From Sinotaia quadrata (taxonomy: Eukaryota > Mollusca > Gastropoda > Architaenioglossa > Viviparidae), in contig CM054179.1 of NCBI GenBank assembly GCA_028829895.1, positions 111,269,375-111,333,374 of the forward strand: 64,000 bases of DNA, written 5' to 3'. Positions within the stretch are counted from its first letter, which is position 1. Each line of letters starts with the position of its first letter. The notes under the pieces were generated by a model. It saw nothing but the letters and a program-made list of their open reading frames with translations. It made no database searches and was not told the DNA's origin. Below, piece by piece: positions 50,501 through 60,800 of the stretch. The position numbers and the translations under genes were made by a program.

Positions 50501-53500
50501 ATAATAAAAATGTGAGAGCACTTAACAATCCACCAAGCCCAAATGTTTTTCGATTATAATCACAACCTGTCAGCTACTGACTGATCTGATGAAATATATC
50601 AATTGCTAAGAACAGACAGATCTTGGCCAAGGTGACTACAAATATTATTCATTCTGCTGGATATTAAAATGGTAAACAGTTATGTTATTCATTGCTAGAA
50701 GAGGAAACAACTCTTCCTCTCTGTTTATAAAAATCAATAGTGCTTCATTTATTTAATTTTATGAACAAAGAATCAGAAAGGTACTCCCTAGCAAACAACA
50801 CAGTAATAAGTATTTCTTTTGTGAAAATGTGAATAAAAGCTCTACATATTCAACATTTAACTTTTAACACATAGGACACCTACAGAATAATGGCAAGCAG
50901 TGGTAAAGATCTCCCAAGCTATAGAATCAAAGTATGATGCTAATTTATGTACAATGCTCAGATGACAAAGCTCTGATCTATCCACAAGGATGCTCCATGT
51001 ATCACTACCTTGAAAGCTGAAGGCAAAATAGCTAAACTGGTATCTTGCTTCAGATTTTATGAAATTATATTGTATTATTTTCTAGTTTAATTTAAAGGTA
51101 GAATAGCTAAACTGGTATCTTGCTTCAGATTTTATGAAATTATATTGTATTATTTTCTAGTTTAAATTTAAAGGTAGAATAGCTAAACTGGTATCTTGCT
51201 TCAGATTTTATGAAATTATATTGTATTATTTTCTAGTTTAATTTAAAGGCAGAATAGCTAAACTGGTATCTTTCTTCAAGATTTTATTAAATTATATTGT
51301 ATTATTTTCTAAATTTAGAACATTCTCTTTGTTCTGTAATTCAAGACTTTAAATAGATATGGCCAATAAAATGTTTGAAATTTCCAACATTATGATATCA
51401 GTAAGCACTAAGACACAAATAAAGAATAAAAGGCATATTTGCAAATACATAAACTCAGAGAAAAATACACAACTTTACATACTTATTATATGGTAGAGTT
51501 AAATAGTACTATAAACAGTAACAACCAGAATTTCTGTCAAACAATCCGAGGCTTATATGGGTTAAGTAGTTTGTAATGACTAGAAAAGGAACCAAACAGA
51601 TACCAGTACTTTGGTATCCACTGCGGTCCTAAATATCCTTTCACTTCTGTAGAGTTTTATGTCTCATTAAAATAGAATGATGGAAATATGATGATTGCTG
51701 CAAAAATGTAACAAATCAGTTAGGACATGTAGTGTCACTAACCTTTGCCTGGCCACTGGGAAATAACAAGCTCCTGGTCACGCTGCCGACGTTTCCGTTC
51801 TTCTTCTGCAGGATCTTTGCGTTTCTGTTGCACAAAGACAGCTAGTATATAGGAATGGCATTGTAACTATACTATCAGGCAACTATGTAACTATACTAGG
51901 CACAGATAAGGTCAGAAAGGTTTACCAGCAAAAAACCCCTATATAATACAAACTGATAAAATAATATGAAAATGGATCTTTAACTTCCCAGTTAAATAAA
52001 AGGAATCAACGAATATAGCATTTATTTTCATCAAAATTAATAGTTGTTAACAATGTGTGGTGAAAATATTTATTAAGATATAATGATACCAAACATATAT
52101 ATTATTAATTTGACTATTTTTGTTGTCTTGTTATTTGTTTTAATAATTATAAATTAAGATTCAAAGTCTACAGAAAATTGGGCTAATAAAAATATACATT
52201 CAAATATTTTAACATTTTTTAAAATGTGTTAACCTGATAACCTAATTACTGAGATCTAAACTACAATAAAATACAATTACAGTAACGAAAGGTAAATACT
52301 TAAATATTACATAAATATGTACATTAAGGAGGTCCAACCAAATTTTCAAATTTGATTTAGAGTAAAACAAATGTGCTTACATAAAAATTAAAAGCATTAG
52401 AATTTTAGATGATAAAAGGTTGCTTGCAAAATTTTAAGAGAAAACGCCATGCAGTTTTTGAAATATTATCATTTGAATATACAAGTTAGTTTGCATCAAT
52501 TTACGAGATGAATAAATGCTCATTTTTTTTATATACTATAAAAAGTAAAAATCTTCAGTTATGAAATGGCAAAGTTAAAATTATAACAGAAGGGTATATT
52601 TTAAATGATAAAAATGAAGAAGTTCTTTTCAGAGACTATAATGTATTTTACAAACTGTGTGCAAGCACAGCTCTTTATTATGTAAATGCACTGGTAATAT
52701 GTTATAAAGTGCATATTCAAAATATAATATTCAAATAAGTGGCTTAAAATGTATTTTTTCTGTATTTAAAACAATAAAGTACTAAGGAGTTAGAGCCCAA
52801 TTTTTTCCAAAGACACTGATCTAAAAGTCAGTGATATATGAGGTCTCATACATCACCAAACAAGCAAATTTAACACATTCGGAAGAAAGATGGCAACTTT
52901 GAGCTTGACAGAGATGGATGCAATGGCACTAAATAAAAAAAAACCCCAGATATACACACACACAATATTTACCCCAACGATGTTTCCAACATTATCTAAG
53001 CGATTCATATCACCATCGGCTGCTTTGTTTTGCGATTTCATTTCTTTGGCACGTCGATCATACTCTTTTTTTGTTCCTGCAGGCAATGCCTAAAATAAAC
53101 AGCAACCAGGGAAAAAAATTATTTATGAAACCGGATTAGTGGCCAATGATATAACTTATAAATAAGCTTTTAGTTTTCAATTATTTTATAGATGCAGTTA
53201 ACATTGAAACATTATTTAATGTTGCTGGGTTGGAGATGTGGCAGTGGAATGTGAATGTCATAATTAAGGTATGTGAAGTAGAAATAAGTTAATAAATCAA
53301 TAAGAATTTAAAGCAACAAGCAAAAATTACCTGGCAAATAGATAACATTAACATCTGATCACACCCACCATTGCTGAAGCACTCCAATTATATATATCAC
53401 ATAATCCTACATTTCTAGCTGAAAAACAGTAAAACTAATAGAGTAGAAAAAAACTAGCAGATAAAAATAACCTCTGTGATATATGTCTCTCAAAATGAGT

Positions 53501-55986
53501 AATACCATAATTCATAATTCTATGTGCCAGATATTATTTACCTAATTAATTTGAGTGTTGGTTTACATGAATGAAGATAACATTCTTAAATACAAAGTAC
53601 ATGCTACATATGAAATATGGCCAGTGGGGCATCAGAGCAGTTATAGGCATGAGAAAAATGTGGGCCTCAGTTTTTAAAATTACCATGGTCATTGAGTGAG
53701 GCATGAATAAGGTTACTTAAGGATAGATTGGTTCTTATATATATATATATATATATGGTACAAGAAGATGGCTGTAGGTTTGGTGTTCTGCTTCAATGAG
53801 ATCAATGAAAGGGTAAATGAAACCAATTGATTTCTGCTACTAAATTAATTAACAATTTTTAGTATCTATTTAGAGAGTCACATGACCAAACTGATGATGT
53901 AGATTGTTTTTGTTAAGAATCTGAAATTGAAATTGACTTCAACAAGGCATCACATAGGAAGAAGTCAGGGAGTGTAAATCCATATCCTTACTTTAGTTTT
54001 AGTTATGTTTGTTAGACTGTAAATCTTTGTAAGAATAACTCAATCATTAGTCTTTCTTTGGTCTCAGAGGAGCACATGGGATGGAAAGCAAAACCTGTAT
54101 CAAGAAATATAACAGTTCTAGCTATGGGCTTCATAAGCAAAACAATTTGGGTTTGGAGGCAATTTTTTAAATGAAAAAATGCACATTGTGAAGAATGAGA
54201 ACAGCAATGCATTGGAGACAACTCCCAATTCAAGCACATACTCATCCACCAAAGTGGTCTGATGTCAAACTGACAAAGCTGATTGTGAAATAACTAGTCA
54301 ACATCATCTATACCAGTGATATTTGAGTTCAGTATCCTATCAAGTTAAGATAGAACAACTCATGATTAAGAACATTAATACTGTGCTGAACAAGAGTACT
54401 GTATAGAAAAAAATTGTCAGGAATGATTGGTGACCAATAACTGAATAAGATTAAGGTGCAGTTGAACAGTACAAATTACCACTTTAAGGATATTCACAAA
54501 GGGAATTATCTTTGCCTTTTTATTGGTCTCAATTTATATCTAATTTAGAATTATCTTTGATTTTTGTTGTAATTATTTATTCTGAAAAACAGTGCACTGC
54601 AGTTCTGCTAGAATGGTAATAAGATTAAATTACTGGTTAATGTTATATCTAATTGTTTTCTTCAAGACTTTGTTGAATAAGTGTAGTGTAGTGTAGTGTC
54701 CTTGTAATGTATTAATTCTAGTATTATATATGTGATGCTGCCTGGGAAAACCCAGCTAAAATGAAAAAAATTCAAAAGTGGGTTTTTTAATTCTATAATT
54801 TATTAAAGTTCAGAATCTCATGTTTATTTTGTTATAACAAATTTAATTTATGTTAGATAGTTTTTTCACTATACATTTTTTAAAGTACATACCTCCCTGG
54901 ACTATCAAAGGGGAGTAATGACTAAAAATGGCTGTAGCGCAAAATCATTTTGCAATTGTAGCCAGGTTTTCCTGAGAGCATCATATAATTATATAATTAT
55001 TGATAGATTAATCAATATGGGGACTTGGAATGTATTGTGTGGGATAGAAATCGTAAGGAAAATTAGTCTCTAGAAGCTGAAAGAGGTCTTCTTGAGAAAT
55101 TAATGGTAGCAAAACAATGAATATTACAGGAAATATCTATATTCAAATATAAGCATCAGTCCAAAGGTAATATTCCTAGTGACCAGAAACCCCTTAAAAA
55201 AACTCATAATTTTAAATCTTTGTAGAAATAGTAATGTCAGTATCCATGATTGTGGCATGATGATTATGCTATGGTATAACTGACAAGGATTTAAAACTAA
55301 AAGGGCCAACTCATTTTTACTTGAATTTGTAGCACCAATAGTGATCATTGAAACAGTTATTTTCAGCCCTTTATTTTTCTTGCAAAATATAATTATAAAC
55401 AACTAAAACAAGATTCAGGCTTTAAAAAGCACAAGTAATTAAGACTTAAGTCTGTAGAGAAAACTACCTATATTGATTATTTGCTCAGCTTGTCACATTT
55501 GTTCATAAAAAGAAACAGGAATAAAAAAAAGAAACATGAAGGCACTAATAGGTTTTAAGTGCCCAATAACAAAGAATTTTGGTTTTAAAAAAATCTGATG
55601 TCAGACCACAAGAGCTCTGTAGAAACTAGAAATTCTAAAGAGATCTTATTTTATTTAAAGTTAGACTTGGGCATTGAAAAGAAAACCTTGCAAGCCTGCA
55701 TCAGGTTTAAGAGTCTATAAATTAAAAAAAAATAATAATTAGGCCTAAATTATTAACAGTCAAATAAAAAGTGACGCAGATAAAGAAATGGTTCATCCAG
55801 CAATCTCCCCTCCCCCACAACAAAAAAAAAAGTCGATTGTATTCGTAAAGGCCTTACCGCCCATAATGGTGCACACATCTGTGAAAGTGCCGCACCACCC
55901 CCAATATTTAGTCCCTGAGCTCTCAGCCCACCACGGTGCTCATACATGAACAGAGCAAAGCCATTTATTGGATTTTTGGGAGGCAT
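31421..55986 (-). CDS. MAEL: Maelstrom (MAEL), whole gene, 13 coding exons
   Basis: Joining 55986-55858, 53089-52973, 51824-51743, 50491-50327, 47994-47953, 45903-45770, 44062-43842, 40048-39841, 39153-39015, 36195-36094, 34254-34202, 33587-33446 and 31791-31421 gives exactly 635 codons (634 aa plus stop), all with GT-AG junctions and matching phases. Maelstrom acts in germline nuage and nucleus in piRNA-guided transposon silencing. Residues ~5-63 form an HMG box (NPINGFALFMYEHRGGLR, KKEYDRRAKEMK); ~110-320 match the RNase H-fold MAEL domain (WLPREVALVEFSLQQGI, FIDPGPIPTGFRYTC, THKIPIEDF, VYGIQLTEKHVP). The C-terminal half is longer than in mouse (434 aa in all) and ends in GRG repeats. The Cys-x2-His...Cys part of the domain's ECHC motif is missing from the assembled exons. 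Confidence 0.93.
31792..33445 (-). other. MAEL intron 12
   Basis: Mostly AT-rich. Contains an unexplained GC-richer block at 32870-33220 with an open + strand frame (see findings). Confidence 0.5.
33446..33587 (-). CDS. MAEL: MAEL coding exon 12
   Basis: Residues 465-511 plus one base: a Pro/Leu-rich linker with one GRG (LLAGLGRGQLFERE). Acceptor 'tctttaaag', donor GTATGT. Confidence 0.85.
34202..34254 (-). CDS. MAEL: MAEL coding exon 11 (microexon)
   Basis: A 53-bp exon encoding NIKHTMAEDSQSKDIHSQ (residues 447-464). Identified by donor GTAGGT, acceptor 'ttccttcag' and phase fit on both sides. No known domain. Confidence 0.75.
34400..34645. repeat. ~20-45-bp tandem repeat
   Basis: Repeated 'taagatgtattcctaaaata' and 'actagcaagat' with A-rich linkers. 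Confidence 0.85.
35534..35875. mobile_element. Tigger/pogo-like MITE
   Basis: 342 bp bounded by imperfect terminal inverted repeats, left CAGCCAGGTCTTGGTTAATG and right (read inward) CAGACAGGTCTCAGGTTATG, each flanked by TA as expected for a TA target duplication of Tc1/mariner-pogo elements. No transposase is present. Confidence 0.72.
36094..36195 (-). CDS. MAEL: MAEL coding exon 10
   Basis: Residues ~413-446: GSIYGPRSGNAWGQQVVPQG then PAFGTPEDWPELG, Gly/Pro-rich. Acceptor 'aatcttcacag', donor GTCAGT. Confidence 0.85.
37005..37280. repeat. ~32-bp degenerate minisatellite
   Basis: Repeated 'cactagttcaaatgggtacc' and 'tgcctatgtgtg' with variation. Confidence 0.8.
37305..37745. repeat. ~41-bp minisatellite, about 11 units
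   Basis: Units contain 'tgcttgttcttttgtacttg' and 'cttgtttcttgccattgttt'. They create long spurious frames in five readings (Cys/Leu/Phe-rich or Lys/Gln/Asn-rich). Confidence 0.95.
37770..38570. repeat. ~41-bp minisatellite, about 18 units in two sub-families
   Basis: The first part uses 'gctgggatgatggtattaaa', the second 'aaggtgggttgatggtatta', both followed by 'tctgaa(c/g)ag'. The switch falls near 38050. Confidence 0.95.
38571..38990. repeat. Degenerate continuation of the minisatellite
   Basis: Diverged 'gatggcatgaagtc' and 'gataatgtgggcagatga' units, including a near-exact ~60-bp duplication at 38625-38735. Confidence 0.7.
39015..39153 (-). CDS. MAEL: MAEL coding exon 9
   Basis: Residues 367-412 plus one base, with an acidic run (SPEMSSEEEEEKDF). 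Acceptor 'attatgttgtag', donor GTAAGA. Several Ser residues fit a CK2 pattern (inference). Confidence 0.85.
39190..39540. repeat. Degenerate ~50-80-bp tandem repeat
   Basis: Repeated 'gattttatttaggaaaata', 'tctatcag(t/c)act' and 'ggagattttatgga' in MAEL intron 8. Confidence 0.7.
39841..40048 (-). CDS. MAEL: MAEL coding exon 8 (end of MAEL domain)
   Basis: Residues 297-366. Starts YTFSDILCPVYGIQLTEKHV, matching the GIQLTEAHVP segment of mouse MAEL, then a basic linker with an RG motif (YRGRNRNRNY). Acceptor 'gtgtgatgccag', donor GTGTGT. Confidence 0.93.
40971..41013. repeat. (CA)n microsatellite
   Basis: About 21 CA units with one interruption. Confidence 0.95.
41270..42541 (+). pseudogene. 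Broken LINE 3' end: RNase H domain, C-terminal Cys/His motif, 3' UTR and (TAG)n tail
   Basis: In shifting frames it encodes an RNase HI domain of the type found in I-superfamily LINEs: MYTDGSHDP (first catalytic Asp, codon 41384), AELMAISTGL (catalytic Glu, 41494), ITDS (second Asp, 41572), then APAHIGIPGNEKAVALAQ, where the final catalytic Asp of NEKAD is Val (41731). A frameshift lies near 41475, in-frame stops follow at 41581 and later, and a zinc-knuckle-like CQCSHRLNLEHIE occurs near 42000. The 3' UTR runs to a (TAG)5 tail at 42527-42541, as expected for such LINE termini. Inserted antisense to MAEL in intron 7. Confidence 0.85.
42550..42960. repeat. ~57-60-bp minisatellite, about 7 units
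   Basis: Units contain 'aatagcatattgattctatt', 'gttactcacacatatctgca' and 'gatggttgctaatga'. It starts directly after the LINE's (TAG)n tail. Confidence 0.93.
43150..43660 (-). repeat. Interspersed repeat family B, copy 2
   Basis: Reverse-complement match to 9838-10460, starting at 'ttatgggtcaccccagg'. Contains an internal ~70-bp duplication ('taaagagtatttagtgta'). Confidence 0.75.
43842..44062 (-). CDS. MAEL: MAEL coding exon 7 (MAEL domain)
   Basis: Residues 224-296 plus two bases: AADYCKTKYLMDWLWRNSDK, then SIEDLVVDLLAHSGKP, matching TVEDLVVGIYQQ of mouse. The acceptor is 'tggtctccag'; the next AG, eight bases on, would shift the frame. Donor GTTAGT. The exon ends at ...SSQWDFIPKT, just before the position where other MAEL proteins carry C-x2-H...C. 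Confidence 0.92.
44063..45769 (-). other. MAEL intron 6
   Basis: AT-rich, with a poly-C run near 45492-45503 and a TA tract near 45690; no feature otherwise. Confidence 0.6.
45770..45903 (-). CDS. MAEL: MAEL coding exon 6 (MAEL domain)
   Basis: Residues 179-223: SDETHKIPIEDFKLASSDYP, then WQQMKKFL and PPLYCL, aligning with SSHKIPISNF and PPIYC of mouse. Acceptor 'ttattatttag', donor GTAAGT. Confidence 0.92.
46630..46980. repeat. ~85-bp minisatellite, 4 near-identical units
   Basis: Units contain 'actgtaaatgatggtaaaaa', 'ccagcaaaaatacaatgata' and 'tgatgtgtttattagctatt'. Confidence 0.95.
47497..47533. repeat. (GT)n microsatellite
   Basis: About 18 GT units in MAEL intron 5. Confidence 0.95.
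47953..47994 (-). CDS. MAEL: MAEL coding exon 5 (microexon)
   Basis: A 42-bp exon for GPIPTGFRYTCIKH (residues 165-178), matching the PGEIPRGFRFHC stretch of mouse MAEL. Acceptor 'cttaaattttcag', donor GTAAGC. Confidence 0.92.
47995..50326 (-). other. MAEL intron 4
   Basis: Dominated by the longest family A repeat (48425-50098). Confidence 0.6.
48425..50098 (-). repeat. Interspersed repeat family A, longest copy
   Basis: On the minus strand it starts TGTGGCAGAGTAAATTTGCC near 50098 and ends near 'taataataatcgtaac' at 48430, about 1.67 kb. It includes the 5' blocks of 3668-4690 and the 3' blocks of 5865-6270, linking the partial copies into one family. Confidence 0.82.
50327..50491 (-). CDS. 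MAEL: MAEL coding exon 4 (MAEL domain start)
   Basis: Residues 110-164 plus one base: DLTEEQFYFINFQDM, WLPREVALVEFSLQQGI, WHQFIDP. Glu142 in PREVALVEF aligns with the conserved Glu of the ECHC motif. Acceptor 'tataaatttcag', donor GTTTGT. Confidence 0.94.
50492..51742 (-). other. MAEL intron 3
   Basis: Contains the minisatellite at 51020-51310; no exon seen. Confidence 0.6.
51020..51310. repeat. ~76-bp minisatellite, 4 units
   Basis: Units contain 'agctaaactggtatcttgct', 'tcagattttatgaaattata' and 'ttgtattattttctagttta'. Confidence 0.95.
51743..51824 (-). CDS. MAEL: MAEL coding exon 3
   Basis: Residues 83-109 plus one base: KRKDPAEEERKRRQRDQEL then VISQWPGK, a highly charged linker between HMG box and MAEL domain with a possible nuclear localisation signal. 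Acceptor 'tttgtgcaacag', donor GTTAGT. Confidence 0.88.
52330..52800 (-). mobile_element. Diverged relative of the hAT-like MITE at 59014-59319
   Basis: The reverse complement of about 52330-52450 parallels 59225-59315: 'attttgcaagcaacctt', 'atcatctaa', 'catttgttt' and 'ggttggacctcc' against 'ggttcggactacc'. The other terminus is not clear, so the right boundary is approximate. Confidence 0.5.
52973..53089 (-). CDS. MAEL: MAEL coding exon 2 (HMG box end)
   Basis: Residues 44-82: ALPAGTKKEYDRRAKEMKSQ finishes the HMG box. Acceptor 'tattttag', donor GTAAAT. Confidence 0.92.
53090..55857 (-). other. MAEL intron 1
   Basis: 2.8 kb, AT-rich, with a TA tract near 53740; no exon, repeat array or RNA gene recognised. 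Confidence 0.6.
55858..55986 (-). CDS. MAEL: MAEL coding exon 1 (start, HMG box)
   Basis: The ATG in 'caaaaATGcc' starts MPPKNPINGFALFMYEHRGG, the usual position for the MAEL HMG box at the extreme N-terminus. 43 codons, donor GTAAGG. Confidence 0.94.
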
Positions 55987-57658
55987 TTTTGCAACAAATG
56001 GACTTTCAAAGTGTCATTTGCTTTTGTTTATGAGTATGACTACAAGTTATCTTTTACCATACGATTTGAGAGGAAACAAACTAAGAATGATCTATTATGA
56101 GGATTCAGAGAATGGACATTGATTAATTAATATTAGTTGTGTGATTAGAATAGAGCTATATACTGTAAACATAATCACTTTGTATAGTACAAGCTTCAAC
56201 TTTACAAATCGTCAACTCATTATTTTTTCATAATATATTAAATCATATCCGCAAAAAGAACGTTCTGAAATGGCACATGCATGACACGTGGTTCAACTAG
56301 TTAAAAGTACACAATTCTTCTAAAACTAATAAAGTTGTGAGAAAAAAAAGGTATATTATATATATAAAATCACACACACAAACAATAGCTTGATATTTTA
56401 ATATATTAGTCTTTTTTGAGAATGCATCACTAAATTACTAATAAGTATTATAAGGTGGCCAGAAAGTCCCTTTGCACTTGTACATTGAAATTACATTTCT
56501 CAACATAGAATTTGATTCGTTTCCCTGTTCTTTAATTAATTTTCTTTTATTTATGATGTCAGATCTTTATTGGCAGGGCAGAGATTCTGAAAATGTGTTA
56601 GCAACTGTTAGAAAAGTCTTTTAATGCCCTGAATAAATTTTGTCGTATCGCCAAGTATGAAATTTGGGGTGGTCATATCGCCTAAAAGTAATAATATTCA
56701 ATAATATATATTTTTGTTACTGATATTTACGAACTAAGATATGCCAGAGCACCATAAAGCACGTTATTTGGGAAAAAGTATTATTAATAGGCAAAAAAAG
56801 CAATATTAATAACAATAAGGCAGTATTATTTGAAGTAGTAAGAAACAGTAAACTATTTAACTTTTTAAGTTTATAAATTGTAAAAGAGTATTATTAGTAC
56901 TTGTAGTTGTACTACTACTAGTAAAGAGTATATTTATAAAACAGTATAATTAATAGTACAGTAGTATTACTAACGAAAAGCGGTATTATTAATAGTAAAG
57001 CAATAGTAATGATCGTAAAAAATGCTAAAATAATATTAATAATACATTAATAGTAAATCAGTACTATAATACTAATACTAATAGTACAGCTATTACTATT
57101 ACTAGTATTAGTAAAACTCAAAAACTTAGTATAAAACTATAATTAATAGTAAAGTTATGGTGTCATTAGACTTAGTAAAACAGTATTATTACTAATATTG
57201 TAAAAAAGAGTATTACGACACAGTATTATTACTACTAATAGTAATACTAGTAGAGAGTATTATGATTAAACAGTAATAACTAATATTAATAGTAAAGAGT
57301 ATTATGATTAAACAGTATTATTAATAGTAAAGAGTATTATTATTAGTAAGTACAGTAATATTAATAGTAAAGTATTAGGCCTATTATTATTAGTAAACAA
57401 TATTATTACTAGTATTTGTAGTAAAGAGTATTATTAGGAGTAAACAGTTTTATCAGTAGTAAAACATTATTTTTAGCAGTAAAGCAATAGTAGCAATAGT
57501 AAACTATTATTTTGTATATTGTTTCAGATAAAATATTGTTTCAAACCTTCCATTTCAGTATTGTTATATAGCTGTTTTGTTTTAGTTCTGCTCTTGTTGG
57601 CTTGATTTTGTTCTGTTTTTCCCTCAGCAGGAAAGTTTGTTCCACTATTCCTTCACCC
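55987..57658. other. Divergent intergenic region between MAEL and choline transporter
   Basis: About 1.7 kb separating two head-to-head genes, presumably holding both promoters. No TATA or other site can be assigned with confidence. An acceptor-like 'ccctcagcag' at 57621-57630 suggests that the transporter has an upstream non-coding exon. Confidence 0.6.
56680..57510. repeat. Degenerate TAGTAATA-rich repeat tract
   Basis: About 0.8 kb of irregular 'agtattattaatagtaaag'-type units just before the transporter's first coding exon. Confidence 0.85.
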
Positions 57659-57836
57659 ATGGGATTCAGTGTTGAAGGAGTATTAGTGCTTGTGGTGTTC
57701 TATATACTGGTCCTTGTTATTGGAATTTTGGCTCCATTATGCGTTAAATTGAAAACTCAGCAGACAGGGGCTATTGAGACCTCTCTGACGGCAGGTCGAG
57801 ATCTTAATGGAGTTATCAGTGTTTTCACCATGATTG
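57659..57836 (+). CDS. SLC5A7: Choline transporter-like, coding exon 1
   Basis: ATG in 'cacccATGgga' opens MGFSVEGVLVLVVFYILVLV (cf. human MAFHVEGLIAIIVFYLLIL). The open frame extends upstream to 57602, but the acceptor at 57630 and family length favour this Met. Donor GTAAGA. Confidence 0.92.
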
Positions 57837-60800
57837 GTAAGATCGTCATAAGCATTTAACAACACTTTTAAAAGTCTGTATACATATAAATGTTAATTAA
57901 ACATAGTTTTCCAGTCCAGCTGAAGTTATGGGGATGTGCAATAATAATTCAGCTAAAGTTACAGAGATGTGCAATGATAATTCAGCTGATGTTACAGAGA
58001 TGTGCAATGACAATTCAGTCTGATGTTACAGAGATGTGCAATAATATTTCAGCTGATGTTACAGAGATGTGCAAGAATAATTAATATTGGCTTACCAATT
58101 GATGTCATTTAGTTTGCAAGACAGTTTGTTACACACTATTTAGTTCAAGACAGTTTGTTACACACTATTTAGTTCAAGACAGTTTGTTACACACTATTTA
58201 GTTCAAGACAGTTTGTTACACACTATTTAGTTCAAGACAGTTTGTTACACACTATTTAGTTCAAGACAGTTTGTTACACACTATTTAGTTCAAGACAGTT
58301 TGTTACACACTATTTAGTTCAAGACAGTTTGTTACACACTATTTAGTTCAAGACAGTTTGTTACACACTATTTAGTTCAAGACAGTTTGTTACACACTAT
58401 TTAGTTCAAGACAGTTTGTTACACACTATTTAGTTCAAGACAGAGCATTGGTAACAAACTTATGTACAAGGAGCAACAGCAAACCACAAGAATTAGGAAA
58501 TAATATTTAGTTGTACACACTCCTTGAGATCTGGTTTACTAATTAATAATTGGAAAACTTATGTTGGTTGTATATATTCCCTTTGAGATTTGGTTTACGA
58601 CATATAATTCAAAAACTTGTTTTAACTGTATATAATAAATATATTCCTTTGAGATTCAGTTTACTAATTAATAATATGAAAATTTATGTTTAGTCGTATA
58701 TATTCATATGAGATTTGATTTACTAATTAATATTTTGAAAACTTATGTTTAGTTTTATATATTCCCATTAGATTTGGTTTACTAATTAATTTATTTAATA
58801 ATTTGAAAACGTATGTCTAGTTATATATATATTCCCTTGACGGCTTGAGATTTGGCTTACTAATTAATAATTTGTAAACTTATGTTTAGTTATACATATT
58901 CCCTTTGAAATTTGGTTTACAACTTAATAATTCAAAACTTGTATTTAATTGTATTTATTTATTTGAGATATGGTTTACTAATTAGTAATTCAGAAACTTA
59001 TGTTTAGTTGTATTAGGTAGTCCGAATGTCGCTGTTTTGGAAATTGGAGGCATAAGTAGTATTAAGTGCACATATTAGGTGATATTTTGTAGAGAAGAAT
59101 GATACTTTAAATTTAATGCAATTATTTGTTGATGCAACTTGGATAAAATGAAAGATCATTTCTTTATCTAACAGGCTGTTATATTTTATTTAATGTGACC
59201 TAAACAATGTTTGAAAGAAAACTGCTTGAGGTTTTCTCTTAGAATTTTGCAAGCAACCTTATATCATCTAATGTTATTAAGTGAACATATTTGTTTGAAA
59301 AATTGGTTCGGACTACCTAGTTGTATTTATTCCCTTGAAATTTGATTTACTAATTAATAATCAGAGAAGAAAAGAGCATGAAAAAAACTTTCATGAATGA
59401 TGTTGTTGCAGAATTGCTCATTAATTTACACTTGCTTGACAAAAGCTTATGAAACACTCTTTTAAACTTTTAAAAATAGATTTTCATATAAAACTTATTG
59501 CAGAGTAAATTTGCCTATCCCTATTTCTAAACTTAATTGTTATATAAATTGTTAAATGTCAACATGACCCAACTGTAGGCACTGCTTATGATAATATTTT
59601 TGGAGTAAACAACTCAGGTGGAAAATATGCTAGCAATTGCTGATGCAATCCAAACCAGTTCCAACTGGATGAGTTGTTTTTCTGACTAATAGTCTCATAC
59701 TTGCTCATAACAAATTCATCCAATGAGGATGGATCAAAAGTTACTTTGTTGAAGAAGTTTTCTATTCTAATCATTTTGATTTTGACATAATTTGAGTCTG
59801 GTCATAAAGGTGATCATTAGCTTAAGGTAAGTTAACTGACCGATAAAGAAAGAATGGACTTAGAAATATTTTGTACATGCTTGCTATTGATCTATGATTT
59901 GAATTGGAGAATGCTTTATGTAATTGAACCATTACTTTTATGTTCACTAATTTGATTACATTGTACATTATATTTGTGAATTTTGATTGATGCTATATTT
60001 CTGTTGTGTGTATCGGGCTAACAAAATTGTTGCAGGATTTGTAAATTGAGAATGTTTGTAAGAGAGAAAGGAGTTTAGAAATGAAATATGTCTGAAATAT
60101 AGCACTGCTTTAATTTGACCTTTGCAGAAAAGAGCATGCCTTTTTTATTTCATAGTAAATAGTATTAAGACTGCACTGACTACTGTACTCTACTAGATCA
60201 AGTTGGTGTGTGAATCCAGCATTGTCATTGAACTTATCAGTAAAAGTGTTGCTGTAAGTTGATTCCTGTGAATTCTGTTCAAGAGCCAATACTGCAAAAA
60301 ATTGAGGCTTTAATTTGGTCTTGAGAATTCATGAAGATTATTTTGAACATTCCTTGTGGTGTGTTGAGTAGTGCACATGAAGATTCTTTGAAGTGCTTTG
60401 AGATTAAAAGACGGATTTATCTTCTCCTTTGGTAAGAAAGTTTTCTGCCTAAGGAAATATTGTGTGACAATAAATGTTTGTCTTTTATGTTGTGGAAGAG
60501 AGGAAATGTTTACAGCACCCACAAAGCTGCCAAGTGAGAAAGATGAGTGGGAGTCTTCTGGAGAATTATTAATAACATAAATTAAGATTTGAAGCCTTTT
60601 GTTCCACAGGGAATCCAATGAGATAAGTAAGTAAGTAAATTAAGATTCTCATTACTTGAAATTAGTTTTGGATTAAACAATAATAATAATCATAACCAAT
60701 AACTAGGGTGGCGTTGTGTCACAAAAGTACCTATTACTTATTAGTATAACTATAAGGGAAAAAGCAGTAGTATAGTGATAACAAAGAGATTATTTTTTTA

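Noticed and set aside
56440..56620. Possible transposon end ('ggtggccagaaagtccc')
   Set aside because: No matching inverted end or target duplication found nearby.
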